Shown here: positions 9,105 through 17,082 of the stretch, piece by piece | Numbering within the stretch: position 1 is the stretch's first letter | Layout: the number at the start of each line of letters is the position of its first letter | Assembly: GCA_947243845.1 (NCBI GenBank) | Contig: CAMXIF010000030.1 | Location: 1-36,082 of the forward strand | Source: an uncultured bacterium | GTDB lineage: Bacteria; Bacillota; Clostridia; Lachnospirales; Lachnospiraceae | Direction of reading: 5' to 3' | DNA: 36,082 bases | Translations under genes and position numbers: made by a program | Notes under the pieces: generated by a model | Seen by the model: the letters and a program-made list of their open reading frames with translations, nothing else | Told to the model about the DNA's origin: nothing | Database searches by the model: none

Positions 9105-10226
9105 TTATTCTATATATTCTTCTGTCAGCTTCTCAATTTCATCACTGATATCCTGCACCCGTCTGGAAGGCGCATACATCTTTTCCGGATAAAGCGCTTC
9201 ATGGAGCAGTTTTACATTAACCTCCAAGTCATCAGGTATCACACAGCTTCCCTTGCTTCCCACATTGGCGCCGACCCTGCTGCCCTCAAAGGGAAAACCA
9301 TCGCTTGTGACCACGCTGTAACCGGCCACACTCCCAAGCACACTCAGAACTTCATTGACATTTAAGGATGTCTCTACCTGTGGCAAGACTGCGTTGACCA
9401 CATCAGTCAACTCACCTACAGAAGCCCCCTGCGCCTTTTCCATCATGGCCGTCAACACATTTCTCTGTCTCTCAGCCCGCTTGAAATCATCTCCCTTGGT
9501 ATAGCGTATCCTGCAATAAGCCGTGGCCTGCATCCCGTTGAGCAGCTGCTTTCCGCTGTGCTCCACAGGAATATAGTCTACATTCAATTCCTCCGCCATA
9601 CACAACTGATAATTGTTTAAATGGGAAATCTCCGCATCCGTAATCTCCATTTCCACACCGCCCAACGCATCCACCGCATCGATCAGCCCCGCAAAACCAA
9701 TGGTCACATAATCTGTAATGTCCAGATCCAGGTTGGAGTTGAGCATATTGATTGCCTGCTCCGGCCCGCCCTGTGCATAAGCTGCATTACATTTATTGTA
9801 AGTGTCGTTGCTCAGATTCAGAAACGTATCACGGAATATCGAAATCAGTTTGATCTCCTGGGTATCCTGATTGATGCTGGCAATGATAATGGAATCACTT
9901 CTGGTTCCCTTACCCAACTCACCGTCCCTGGCATCCACTCCGAAAAGTGCAATGTTGCGATAGCCCTTTTTCTCGACTTTCTCTTCTTTCTCAATCTGCT
10001 GTTCTACTTCCTCATTGATGATGATCTGTTCCTCATCAATTTCCCGGTGTTCCACTTCTTCTGTGGTCCTAGTGACCACATACAATATAAAGACAGCGAC
10101 AAAAAGTACGCTGACCTCCACCAGCACTAACAGCACATTCTTCCAACTGCCTCGCTTTTTCTTCTGTGTACCATTCGGATACCCAGGCACCTGGTTTTTC
10201 TGAGGTTCCTGCATATGCTCGTCCAT
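9105..10226 (-). CDS. LytR-CpsA-Psr (LCP) family cell-wall glycopolymer ligase
   Basis: 373 residues. A cytoplasmic N-terminus rich in K, Q and N (about 1-30) precedes one membrane helix (about 31-50) and an extracellular LCP domain. Family motifs are present: the strand NIALFGVDAR, the block RSDSIIIASI, the conserved SIFRDTFLNL with its catalytic-core Arg and Asp, and YCRIRYTKGDDFKRAERQR near the end of the domain. LCP enzymes transfer undecaprenyl-linked glycopolymers (teichoic acids, capsule, secondary wall polymers) to peptidoglycan. The extracellular stalk is very rich in Glu. The AAGGAG site supports this ATG. It is the last gene of the purE-to-LCP co-directional run. Confidence 0.92.
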   Translation of the reverse strand: MDEHMQEPQKNQVPGYPNGTQKKKRGSWKNVLLVLVEVSVLFVAVFILYVVTRTTEEVEHREIDEEQIIINEEVEQQIEKEEKVEKKGYRNIALFGVDARDGELGKGTRSDSIIIASINQDTQEIKLISIFRDTFLNLSNDTYNKCNAAYAQGGPEQAINMLNSNLDLDITDYVTIGFAGLIDAVDALGGVEMEITDAEISHLNNYQLCMAEELNVDYIPVEHSGKQLLNGMQATAYCRIRYTKGDDFKRAERQRNVLTAMMEKAQGASVGELTDVVNAVLPQVETSLNVNEVLSVLGSVAGYSVVTSDGFPFEGSRVGANVGSKGSCVIPDDLEVNVKLLHEALYPEKMYAPSRRVQDISDEIEKLTEEYIE

Positions 10227-10282
10227 TGCGGCTCCTTTATCCGTTTACCTCTAAAATCCTGTTTTCAGGATACATTTTATCC

Positions 10283-10358
10283 CATATCCACATTATCCTA
10301 CCACAAAAATATGCTGTTGAACATATCCAAACATACATTCCCTCAAAAATATGCTGTT
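10283..10358 (-). repeat. Imperfect ~40-bp tandem duplication upstream of the LCP gene
   Basis: Two units each begin with catatcca (10283 and 10322, plus strand) and end with the same 15 bases, caaaaatatgctgtt (10304-10318 and 10344-10358), so the repeat period is 39-40 bases. The tract fills the AT-rich gap between radA and the LCP gene, where a promoter for the latter would lie. The repeats could be paired operator sites or simply a slipped duplication. Confidence 0.7.
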
Positions 10359-10378
10359 AAAATCACTCCTCTAACGAA

Positions 10379-11740
10379 TCATATCAGATCTATGGCATCC
10401 CGCACACTCCTGACACCAATCAATTTCATTCCTTCCTCTGCTTTCACCTGTCTTAAATTGACTTCCGGCAAAATACAGGTGGTAAACCCTAATTTCGCCG
10501 CCTCGCTCACCCGCTGTGCAGCCATGGAAACGCCGCGCACCTCGCCGCTTAAGCCAATCTCCCCAAAGGCAATGGTCTTATCATCAATGACCCTGTTCTT
10601 AAAGCTGGACACCACCGCCATGGATACCCCCAGGTCAATGGCCGGTTCCATAATCCGCATACCGCCCGCCAAATTCACATAGGCGTCACAGTCAGACATC
10701 TGCAGTCCCAGCCGTTTCTCTAACACGGCCATCAAAAGGTTGAGCCTGTTAAAATCCATGCCCGTTGCCTGGCGTCTGGGAATTCCGAAGTTGCTGCGGC
10801 ATACCAGGGCCTGGATTTCCAAAAGCATGGGCCTTGTCCCCTCCATGGAACAGGACACCACCGAACCGCTTGCTCCTTCCGGCTTGCCGCTCAGCATGAA
10901 CTCGGAAGCATTTTTCACCTCCACCAGTCCCTCTTCCTTCATCTCGAAAACGCCAATCTCATTGGTGGAACCGAAACGATTCTTCACCCCGCGCAGTATC
11001 CGATAAGACGCATGCCTGTCACCTTCAAAATAAAGCACCGTATCCACCATATGCTCCAAAACTCTGGGCCCGGCCACCGTACCTTCCTTGGTCACATGCC
11101 CCACGATAAAGACAGAGATATTCAGACCCTTGGCCAGCTGCAACAATACATTGGTGGACTCCCGCACCTGAGATACACTGCCCGGCGCCGAGGAAATCTC
11201 TTCATGATACATGGTCTGTATGGAATCAATAATGGTGATTGCCGGCATCTGACTGCGGATTGTCTGCTCCACAATCTCCAGGCTGGTCTCGCACAGAAGC
11301 AGCAGGTTATCCGCAAAACTGCCGATACGGTTCGCCCTGATCTTGATCTGTCTCAGGGACTCCTCCCCTGAAATATAGAGCACTTTATGGCCGTCCGCCG
11401 CCATATATCTGCACACCTGCAAGAGCAGAGTGGACTTACCGATACCCGGATCTCCGCCTACCAATGTCAGGGAACCCGGCACGATACCTCCGCCAAGCAC
11501 CCGGTCCAGTTCTGCCATATGCGTGGTCATCCGTTCTTCTTCCTGTATGTCTACCGCTGTCAGACTGGTGGGCATAACGCTCTCACGCCTGTGGACACTC
11601 CCGCCTGCACTGCCCTTTGCAGGCGCCTTCTCCTCCACCATGGTATTCCATTCTTTGCAGCCGGGACACTGTCCCATCCATTTGGACGACTCATATCCAC
11701 AATTCTGACAATAAAATACTGTCGTTTTCCCTTTTGCCAT
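10379..11740 (-). CDS. radA: DNA repair and branch-migration ATPase RadA/Sms
   Basis: 453 residues. I choose the ATG at 11738-11740 (MAKGKTTVFYCQNCG) because AAGGGG lies seven bases before it and bacterial RadA normally starts just before its zinc finger; the open frame reaches 13 codons further upstream. The order is a C4 zinc finger (CQNCGYESSKWMGQCPGC), a RecA-like core with Walker A GGDPGIGKST, the RadA-specific KNRFGSTNEIG motif, and a Lon-protease-like C-terminal domain. RadA extends D-loops and processes recombination intermediates. The clpC-radA order matches the Bacillus neighbourhood, but here one small gene is inserted between the two. Confidence 0.97.
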   Translation of the reverse strand: MAKGKTTVFYCQNCGYESSKWMGQCPGCKEWNTMVEEKAPAKGSAGGSVHRRESVMPTSLTAVDIQEEERMTTHMAELDRVLGGGIVPGSLTLVGGDPGIGKSTLLLQVCRYMAADGHKVLYISGEESLRQIKIRANRIGSFADNLLLLCETSLEIVEQTIRSQMPAITIIDSIQTMYHEEISSAPGSVSQVRESTNVLLQLAKGLNISVFIVGHVTKEGTVAGPRVLEHMVDTVLYFEGDRHASYRILRGVKNRFGSTNEIGVFEMKEEGLVEVKNASEFMLSGKPEGASGSVVSCSMEGTRPMLLEIQALVCRSNFGIPRRQATGMDFNRLNLLMAVLEKRLGLQMSDCDAYVNLAGGMRIMEPAIDLGVSMAVVSSFKNRVIDDKTIAFGEIGLSGEVRGVSMAAQRVSEAAKLGFTTCILPEVNLRQVKAEEGMKLIGVRSVRDAIDLI

Positions 11741-11792
11741 ATATACCCCTTCTTTCGCAAACTCAACATTCCTGCACATCCTGCAAAGAAAC

Positions 11793-11830
11793 AGAACTTC
11801 CCACCTGACACCCGTCAGCTGAGAAGTTCT
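11793..11830 (-). terminator. Bipartite hairpin between the small conserved gene and radA
   Basis: On the minus strand AGAACTTC pairs with GAAGTTCT (8 bp) and encloses a second short stem, CTGAC/GTCAG with loop GGGT. It is followed by GTTTCTTTG, an interrupted T-run. It lies 30 bases after the upstream stop codon and about 50 before the radA start. It may be a partial terminator or attenuator tuning readthrough into radA, or a stabilising 3' structure. Confidence 0.5.
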
Positions 11831-11859
11831 AAATACTGCATTTCTTTTTCCCTGTAAAC

Positions 11860-12270
11860 TTACTTCGTAATCTTAACCTTCACTTCGCCGGCACTGGCCA
11901 GTTCCACGCTGATATTTAACTTGCCGCTCAGATTGGTCTTCATCCTGCCCGCATTAACCTCATCAAGATATACGTCATATTCGGTATCCTCTTCAAGTCC
12001 CACGGTAATCTGGGCATCCTCATCGCCTTCCACCGTAAACGCAACGCCGTTTTCCGTCTCCGTAAAGCCGTTCACGCTGGTTCCCGGCTCAGATTCATAG
12101 GCAAACATGCCGTTCTTCTCTAACTTGGTCAGTTCCTTATAGGTCTTGACCTTATACAGATCTCCGCCATGCTCATAGTCTTCCACCTTTGCCTTAGCAG
12201 CCAGCTTATGATTTCCAAAACTGATGGTGCCGTCCTCTTCTGTTCGCAATAACTCGTCTACTACAGCCAT
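11860..12270 (-). CDS. Small conserved clostridial protein of unknown function
   Basis: 136 residues, acidic, without signal peptide or membrane helix. The fold appears beta-rich: its second half alternates short strands and turns (GVAFTVEGDEDAQITVGL, TEYDVYLDEVNAGRMKTN). I recall similar short clostridial proteins sometimes labelled endosialidase in databases; at this size there is no room for a sialidase domain, so I do not adopt that name. The GGAGG site is strong. It is placed between clpC and radA, with 37 bases to the clpC stop, and may be carried along with that operon. Function unknown. Confidence 0.8.
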   Translation of the reverse strand: MAVVDELLRTEEDGTISFGNHKLAAKAKVEDYEHGGDLYKVKTYKELTKLEKNGMFAYESEPGTSVNGFTETENGVAFTVEGDEDAQITVGLEEDTEYDVYLDEVNAGRMKTNLSGKLNISVELASAGEVKVKITK

Positions 12271-12307
12271 TGTGTTTTCCTCCTACGTTTTATGTTATTT
12301 AGATCTC

Positions 12308-14752
12308 TCACGCGCGAACCGTGAAAGAAACTTTTTTATTTTTCAATCCCACAGACACGCTGTCGCCGCGTTTCACTCTGCCGGAAAGAATCTCCTCCGC
12401 CAGCGCATCCTCTATCTCTGACTGGATAGCCCGTTTCATCGGACGAGCGCCCATCTTCACATCCATATGCTTCGTGATCAGATGCTCCTTCACGGACGAT
12501 GTGATCGTAAGGTCGATATCCATCTGCTCCTTGCATCGTCTGGTCAGATTCTTGGACAACAGGGTAATGATCTGTTTCATATCCTCACGGCCAAGCGGAT
12601 GGAACACCATGATCTCATCAATCCGGTTGATGAACTCCGGTTTAAAGAGGCGCTTCACCTCCTCCATAACCTTGCCCTTCATCTTATCATAACTCTGCTG
12701 TTCGGTCTCTGCGGCGCCAAATCCCAGATTCTTGGGATCGATGATACGCTGTGCCCCCGCATTGGAAGTCATGATCAGGATGGCGTTCTTGAAACTCACT
12801 TTCCGTCCTTTGGAATCCGTGATATGACCGTCATCCAGTACCTGTAACAGTACATTAAACACATCCGGATGGGCCTTCTCTATCTCATCAAAAAGCACTA
12901 CCGAATAGGGGTTTCTGCGAATCTTCTCCGAAAGCTGACCCCCCTCCTCGAATCCCACGTATCCCGGCGGTGAACCGATCATCTTCGATACGGAATGACC
13001 TTCCATGTACTCTGACATATCTACCCGAATCAAGGCATTCTCAGAACCGAACATGGCTTCCGCCAATGCCTTTGAAAGTTCTGTCTTTCCCACACCCGTA
13101 GGCCCTAAGAACAGGAAAGAACCGATGGGACGGTTGGGATCTTGCAATCCCACTCTGCCGCGGCGCATGGCCTTAGCTACAGCCACCACAGCCTCCTCCT
13201 GGCCAATCACCCGCTTATGCAGGATGGATTCCAATTTTAACAGTCTTTCGCTCTCTTTCTCCGCCAGCTTTTTGACCGGAATCTTAGTCCACAGTGCCAC
13301 TACCTCGGCAATCTCATTTTCACCGACAATATAGGCACGCTTTTCTTCCTCTTGCTCCATACGCCTGATAAGACGGTCATATTTGCGGATACAGGCCTCC
13401 TGCTGTTTCTTCAGCTCCGCAGCCTGGGTAAAGGCTTCCATCCGAATCGACCGTTCTATCTGCAAGTCGATCTTCTTAATCTCTTCCGATAATTCCTGTA
13501 ATTTATCCGGCTGTTTCGTCACATGCAGACGCACCGCCGCCGATGCCTCGTCAATCAGGTCGATGGCCTTATCCGGCAGATTTCTGTCATTGATATAGCG
13601 TGCCGACAGTGCCACTGCTGCGCTGATTGCCTCCGGCGTGATGGTGACTCTATGATGTTCCTCATACTTATGGGCAATGCCGCGCAGGATATTCTCCGCC
13701 TCCTCAATGGTAGGTTCTTCCACGGTCACCGGCTGGAACCTGCGCTCTAAAGCGGCATCCCGCTCCACATACTTGCGGTACTCCGCAATGGTAGTGGCAC
13801 CGATCAGCTGAATCTCTCCTCTGGCCAAAGAAGGCTTCAAGATATTAGAGGCATCAATCGCACCCTCTGCACCACCTGCACCAATAATAGTGTGCATCTC
13901 ATCCAGAAAAAGAATGATATTGCCATCATCTATGACTTCTTTGATCACTTTCTTAATCCGCTCTTCAAACTCGCCGCGGTACTTACTACCCGCCACCATA
14001 CCGGAAAGATCCAGTGTCAGAAGTCTTTTATTCTGCACGGTAAAAGGCACATCGCCCACCACGATCCTGGTTGCAAGCCCTTCCACCACAGCTGTCTTAC
14101 CCACACCCGGTTCTCCTACCAGACAAGGGTTATTCTTAGTCCGGCGGCTTAAGATCTGCACCACCCGCGTAATCTCATCCTCCCTGCCTATCACGGGATC
14201 CAGCTTTCCTTCCCTGGCAAGGGCTGTCAGATCACGGCTATACTGATCCAAAGTAGCCGTAGCGCTCTTCTTTTTATTCTGTTTTCTACCCAGATCCTCC
14301 TTGTAGAGAGCACCGTCTTCACCTATGGCCACCAAAACATCTACATAGAGTTTCTGTACGGAGATACCCATGGTATTGAGAAGCCGCACGGCCACATTCT
14401 CCCCTTCTTTCAAAAGTGCAAGAAGAATATGTTCCGTACCTGTCTTATCGCTGTGAAACCGTTCCGCCTGTTTGTGGGCCTCCTCCAAAATAGCCAGTGC
14501 CCGCGGAGAATATCCATCCCGCTCCGCAATCAGTACCGAACTTTCCGGCACCAGCAGTTCCTTGATCATCTCTTTTAACTGCAGGGCATCTACCCCGTTA
14601 TTTTGCAATACGTTGGCAGCCACACCGGTATTCTCCCGCAGCAGGCCAAGCAGGATATGCTCACTCCCCACATAGCTTTGTCGAAGATTTCTGGCCGCCC
14701 TCTCCGCAAGCATCAGCGCCGCTCTGGCCTTATCAGTAAATTCTGACTGCAT
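12308..14752 (-). CDS. clpC: ATP-dependent Clp protease ATPase subunit ClpC
   Basis: 814 residues from the ATG at 14750-14752, whose A is the last base of the preceding gntR stop (TGATG), so translation is coupled; a TTG one codon upstream is the less likely start. Two N-terminal repeats each contain the SEH/TEHILL motif. AAA-1 has Walker A GEPGVGKTAV and the middle domain includes a UVR-like helical pair. AAA-2 has Walker A GPTGVGKTEL and Walker B VVLFDEIEKAH, and a ClpP-docking NLGF loop follows. ClpC unfolds proteins and feeds them to ClpP. Glutamates equivalent to the phosphoarginine-binding pair of Bacillus ClpC are retained in both repeats. No ctsR, mcsA or mcsB lies beside it; a GntR gene takes that place. 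Confidence 0.97.
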   Translation of the reverse strand: MQSEFTDKARAALMLAERAARNLRQSYVGSEHILLGLLRENTGVAANVLQNNGVDALQLKEMIKELLVPESSVLIAERDGYSPRALAILEEAHKQAERFHSDKTGTEHILLALLKEGENVAVRLLNTMGISVQKLYVDVLVAIGEDGALYKEDLGRKQNKKKSATATLDQYSRDLTALAREGKLDPVIGREDEITRVVQILSRRTKNNPCLVGEPGVGKTAVVEGLATRIVVGDVPFTVQNKRLLTLDLSGMVAGSKYRGEFEERIKKVIKEVIDDGNIILFLDEMHTIIGAGGAEGAIDASNILKPSLARGEIQLIGATTIAEYRKYVERDAALERRFQPVTVEEPTIEEAENILRGIAHKYEEHHRVTITPEAISAAVALSARYINDRNLPDKAIDLIDEASAAVRLHVTKQPDKLQELSEEIKKIDLQIERSIRMEAFTQAAELKKQQEACIRKYDRLIRRMEQEEEKRAYIVGENEIAEVVALWTKIPVKKLAEKESERLLKLESILHKRVIGQEEAVVAVAKAMRRGRVGLQDPNRPIGSFLFLGPTGVGKTELSKALAEAMFGSENALIRVDMSEYMEGHSVSKMIGSPPGYVGFEEGGQLSEKIRRNPYSVVLFDEIEKAHPDVFNVLLQVLDDGHITDSKGRKVSFKNAILIMTSNAGAQRIIDPKNLGFGAAETEQQSYDKMKGKVMEEVKRLFKPEFINRIDEIMVFHPLGREDMKQIITLLSKNLTRRCKEQMDIDLTITSSVKEHLITKHMDVKMGARPMKRAIQSEIEDALAEEILSGRVKRGDSVSVGLKNKKVSFTVRA

Positions 14753-15135
14753 CAATCATCCATTCCTTTCCCATATTCCTCATAGATTTCATCTATAAGA
14801 GCATGCACTTCTTCTCTGGAAATATTCTTACAACTGGCCTTGGCGAGGGTTACTAACAAATCCTCCCTCACATCTTCCATCGCACGTATCTTGTCAATGT
14901 CCACTGCAATCATGGCGCCTTTTCTGCGGTCTACCTTGACATAGCCTTCCTGTTTGAGAACCGTGTATGCCTTATTGACCGTATGCATATTGATACCGAT
15001 GGTATCCGCCAGCTGTCTGACCGATGGCAGCATGTCTCCCTCCTGAAATCTGGAGGCCGCAATCCCCATGATGATCTGATTGCGCAGCTGCATATATATC
15101 GCTTCATCGCTGTTAAAATCAATCTCTATAAACAT
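14752..15135 (-). CDS. Short GntR-family repressor (YtrA-like)
   Basis: 127 residues. The N-terminal winged helix-turn-helix (about 10-75) contains the GntR hallmark LPSVRQLADTIGINMHTVNKAY. The short helical tail, without a large effector domain, places it in the YtrA group, whose members usually repress their own operon. It starts four bases after the SH3b gene ends and overlaps clpC by one base (TGATG), so it very probably sets clpC expression or senses a signal for this cluster. In Bacillus the gene before clpC encodes the unrelated repressor CtsR with its adaptors. That this GntR is the functional replacement is an inference. Confidence 0.92.
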   Translation of the reverse strand: MFIEIDFNSDEAIYMQLRNQIIMGIAASRFQEGDMLPSVRQLADTIGINMHTVNKAYTVLKQEGYVKVDRRKGAMIAVDIDKIRAMEDVREDLLVTLAKASCKNISREEVHALIDEIYEEYGKGMDD

Positions 15136-15138
15136 GTA

Positions 15139-16533
15139 TTACATCAAATCCTTATCGTCCATATTTAAGAATTCAAACTCAAACTCATCATCATCCAACA
15201 GGAAATTTTTAGGTTTGCGTTTGGGAGCCGCTTTGACATCCCTGTCCTGCGCGGGGCCATCCTCATAAGACCTCTCCCTTGGCGCCCTGCGCTCCGTGCG
15301 TTCGCCTCTCTCGTTTCTGCCGCCTCTCTCGTTTCTGCCGCCTCTCTCGTTTCTGCCGCCTCGCTGTTCGCTGCTGCGCCTTCTCTCTGCAGTTTCCTGC
15401 ACTTCTCTGCGGCGCACAGGCCTCTCCTGTGCCGGCTCCTCATTTCTTGCGCGGCTTCTTGCGGGCCTTTCCTCCTCTTCTTCGTCCTCCTCATCGTCCT
15501 CATAATCTTCATAGTAGGCATCCCGCAGCTTGAAAGCCATAATGACCACCGCCACAATGAGCGCCACCAGCAAAATAGCAAGTACTACAATCACGATCCG
15601 CTGCTTCACCACCGCTTTGGCAGCCTCTTCTTCCGCCTCGGATTTGGAAAAGGTAGACTGTAAAAGCACCTCCAGTTCGTGGGTTCCTCCCCGAATATTG
15701 TCATCCAGATACCATACCGGACCATTTTCCGTCTGTTCCAGCCGAACCACATAATCATTGCTGACCACAGGCGCCGGTTCCGGCTCTTCCACCGGCACTT
15801 CCTCCTGCGGCGGCTCTTCCTCTACCTGGAGCATTTCTCCCAGTTCCAACAAATCCTCACGGACAAATCCTGTCTTCTCCGAACCATTGGAGGCCGTATA
15901 GGAAACATAATACCATGTCTTTCCATCACTTCCCGCAGACTTACCGCTCACCACCACCTGCGTCCCTTCCGTCAGGGATCCCACTGCATTCTTTTTGGTG
16001 GAAGGTTCCGGCCGCACTTTGGAGTTTACCTTAATCTTAGCGTATTGTAAATCCATGGATTCATCCGCTGACACTGTCGCCCCGCCGGAAGATGAATTTC
16101 CCTCTGCTGCCCCGGAATCATCTGAGGATGACTCCTGCGGCTGTGCATCCCCGTTCGATGAATCAGACGATGTACCGGAACCTTCCACCGATACCACCGG
16201 AATCTCGGCTTCCGCCTCCGGCTCCAGCATATCCGCACGGATATATCCCAGACTATCGCCGCTTATATGCACCTGATACCAGGTAGTGCCGGAAGCACTT
16301 ACCTTGCCTCTGATGTCCACTTCCTTACCGACAGTGGAACTGCCCACCACTTCACTGTTCACATCAGGCGATTTTCGGATATTGACAGACTCGGGAATAA
16401 CTTTACCTTTCGCTTCCGCCAGACTGACAATGGGCATACACCAAACCATGACCGCCATACAGGCCGCCGTGACTATCCCCTTCATCATGTATCTCATTGC
16501 TCTTTTACTGTGTTCCCTCTTCTGTATCCTCAT
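15139..16533 (-). CDS. Bitopic SH3b-domain membrane protein with Arg/Gly-rich cytoplasmic tail
   Basis: 464 residues. A signal peptide (about 14-41, ending SLAEA) is followed by a first SH3b domain (about 42-106) containing SVNIRKSPDVNSEVVG. Then come a Ser/Glu-rich linker, a second SH3b domain (about 162-232), a Pro/Glu linker, one strong membrane helix (about 314-338), and a cytoplasmic tail of about 125 residues. The tail is acidic (EDYEDDEEDEEEEE), then Arg-rich, carries three exact RNERGG units, and ends in an acidic aromatic patch (DDDEFEFEF). SH3b domains usually bind cell-wall peptides, so this could couple the wall to cytoplasmic factors. The GGAGAGGGAG site supports the ATG. It sits directly before gntR-clpC. 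Confidence 0.88.
   Translation of the reverse strand: MRIQKREHSKRAMRYMMKGIVTAACMAVMVWCMPIVSLAEAKGKVIPESVNIRKSPDVNSEVVGSSTVGKEVDIRGKVSASGTTWYQVHISGDSLGYIRADMLEPEAEAEIPVVSVEGSGTSSDSSNGDAQPQESSSDDSGAAEGNSSSGGATVSADESMDLQYAKIKVNSKVRPEPSTKKNAVGSLTEGTQVVVSGKSAGSDGKTWYYVSYTASNGSEKTGFVREDLLELGEMLQVEEEPPQEEVPVEEPEPAPVVSNDYVVRLEQTENGPVWYLDDNIRGGTHELEVLLQSTFSKSEAEEEAAKAVVKQRIVIVVLAILLVALIVAVVIMAFKLRDAYYEDYEDDEEDEEEEERPARSRARNEEPAQERPVRRREVQETAERRRSSEQRGGRNERGGRNERGGRNERGERTERRAPRERSYEDGPAQDRDVKAAPKRKPKNFLLDDDEFEFEFLNMDDKDLM
15304..15357 (-). repeat. Three perfect 18-bp tandem repeats inside the SH3b gene
   Basis: The unit gcctctctcgtttctgcc (plus strand) occurs three times end to end and encodes the RNERGG units of the tail. 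Diverged copies flank it on both sides. In-frame 18-base units can change number by slippage without breaking the gene, so tail length is likely variable between strains. Confidence 0.9.
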
Positions 16534-16564
16534 ATTTCTTTCTCCCTCTCCTAAGTCTGTATAC

Positions 16565-17053
16565 TTAGGACTCTTCTCTCTTGAACCGCTTGGAACCTTC
16601 TTCTGCCTTGCGTCTCTCTGTACTGAAACCAGCCATTTTCTCGTTTCTTACCCTTGCTTTTTCTTCCAGATTTCTGTGATAAGCCGTCTCACATTTGGGG
16701 CAGTATCTCCCCATGCGGATGGCTGTCCCGCAGATCTCACACTGCAGGAAAAAATTGGAGTTTGGCGCAATCTCCAGCCTTGACTCTTTGATCATTTCCC
16801 GAATGGATTTCTGGGTAACGCCGGTGGCCTGAGATACCTGTGCCGAAGTAACACCACTATGCTGCTCTATATAGTTACGCGCTTTTCCATAATCATCATA
16901 CGCCAGGGCCCCGCATTTTTCACATTTATATTCCCCGACTCCCTTAAAGACCATGACACCGCCGCATTCCTCGCAATAGGTCGGTCTATTATAGGTATTG
17001 ACATCTTGAAATTCTCTCCTGAGCGCATTAATCTTATCTTCTTTATTCCCCAT
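16565..17053 (-). CDS. Zinc-ribbon and helix-turn-helix protein (YvyF/TIGR03826-like)
   Basis: 162 residues from the ATG at 17051-17053, which lies eight bases after AAGGGAG; an in-frame GTG three codons earlier falls inside that site. The order is a first CxxC...CxxC zinc ribbon (CEEC, CEKC), a helix-turn-helix-like stretch (TSAQVSQATGVTQKSIREM), a second CxxC...CxxC ribbon (CEIC, CPKC) and a basic C-terminus. The plan resembles the YvyF/TIGR03826 proteins found in flagellar operons, but no flagellar genes are present here. It could bind nucleic acid or act as an adaptor. It lies 29 bases after purD and 31 before the SH3b gene, linking the purine and clpC parts of the run. Confidence 0.85.
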   Translation of the reverse strand: MGNKEDKINALRREFQDVNTYNRPTYCEECGGVMVFKGVGEYKCEKCGALAYDDYGKARNYIEQHSGVTSAQVSQATGVTQKSIREMIKESRLEIAPNSNFFLQCEICGTAIRMGRYCPKCETAYHRNLEEKARVRNEKMAGFSTERRKAEEGSKRFKREES

Positions 17054-17082
17054 TCCAATCACTCCCTTTACACAAGCGCCCT

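Noticed and set aside
10283..10358. CRISPR-like array
   Set aside because: Only two copies of a 15-base repeat with an AT-rich interval, no dyad in the repeat and no cas genes anywhere in the window.
11860..12270. Endosialidase
   Set aside because: Related short proteins may carry this label, but 136 residues cannot hold a sialidase catalytic domain and no such motifs are present.
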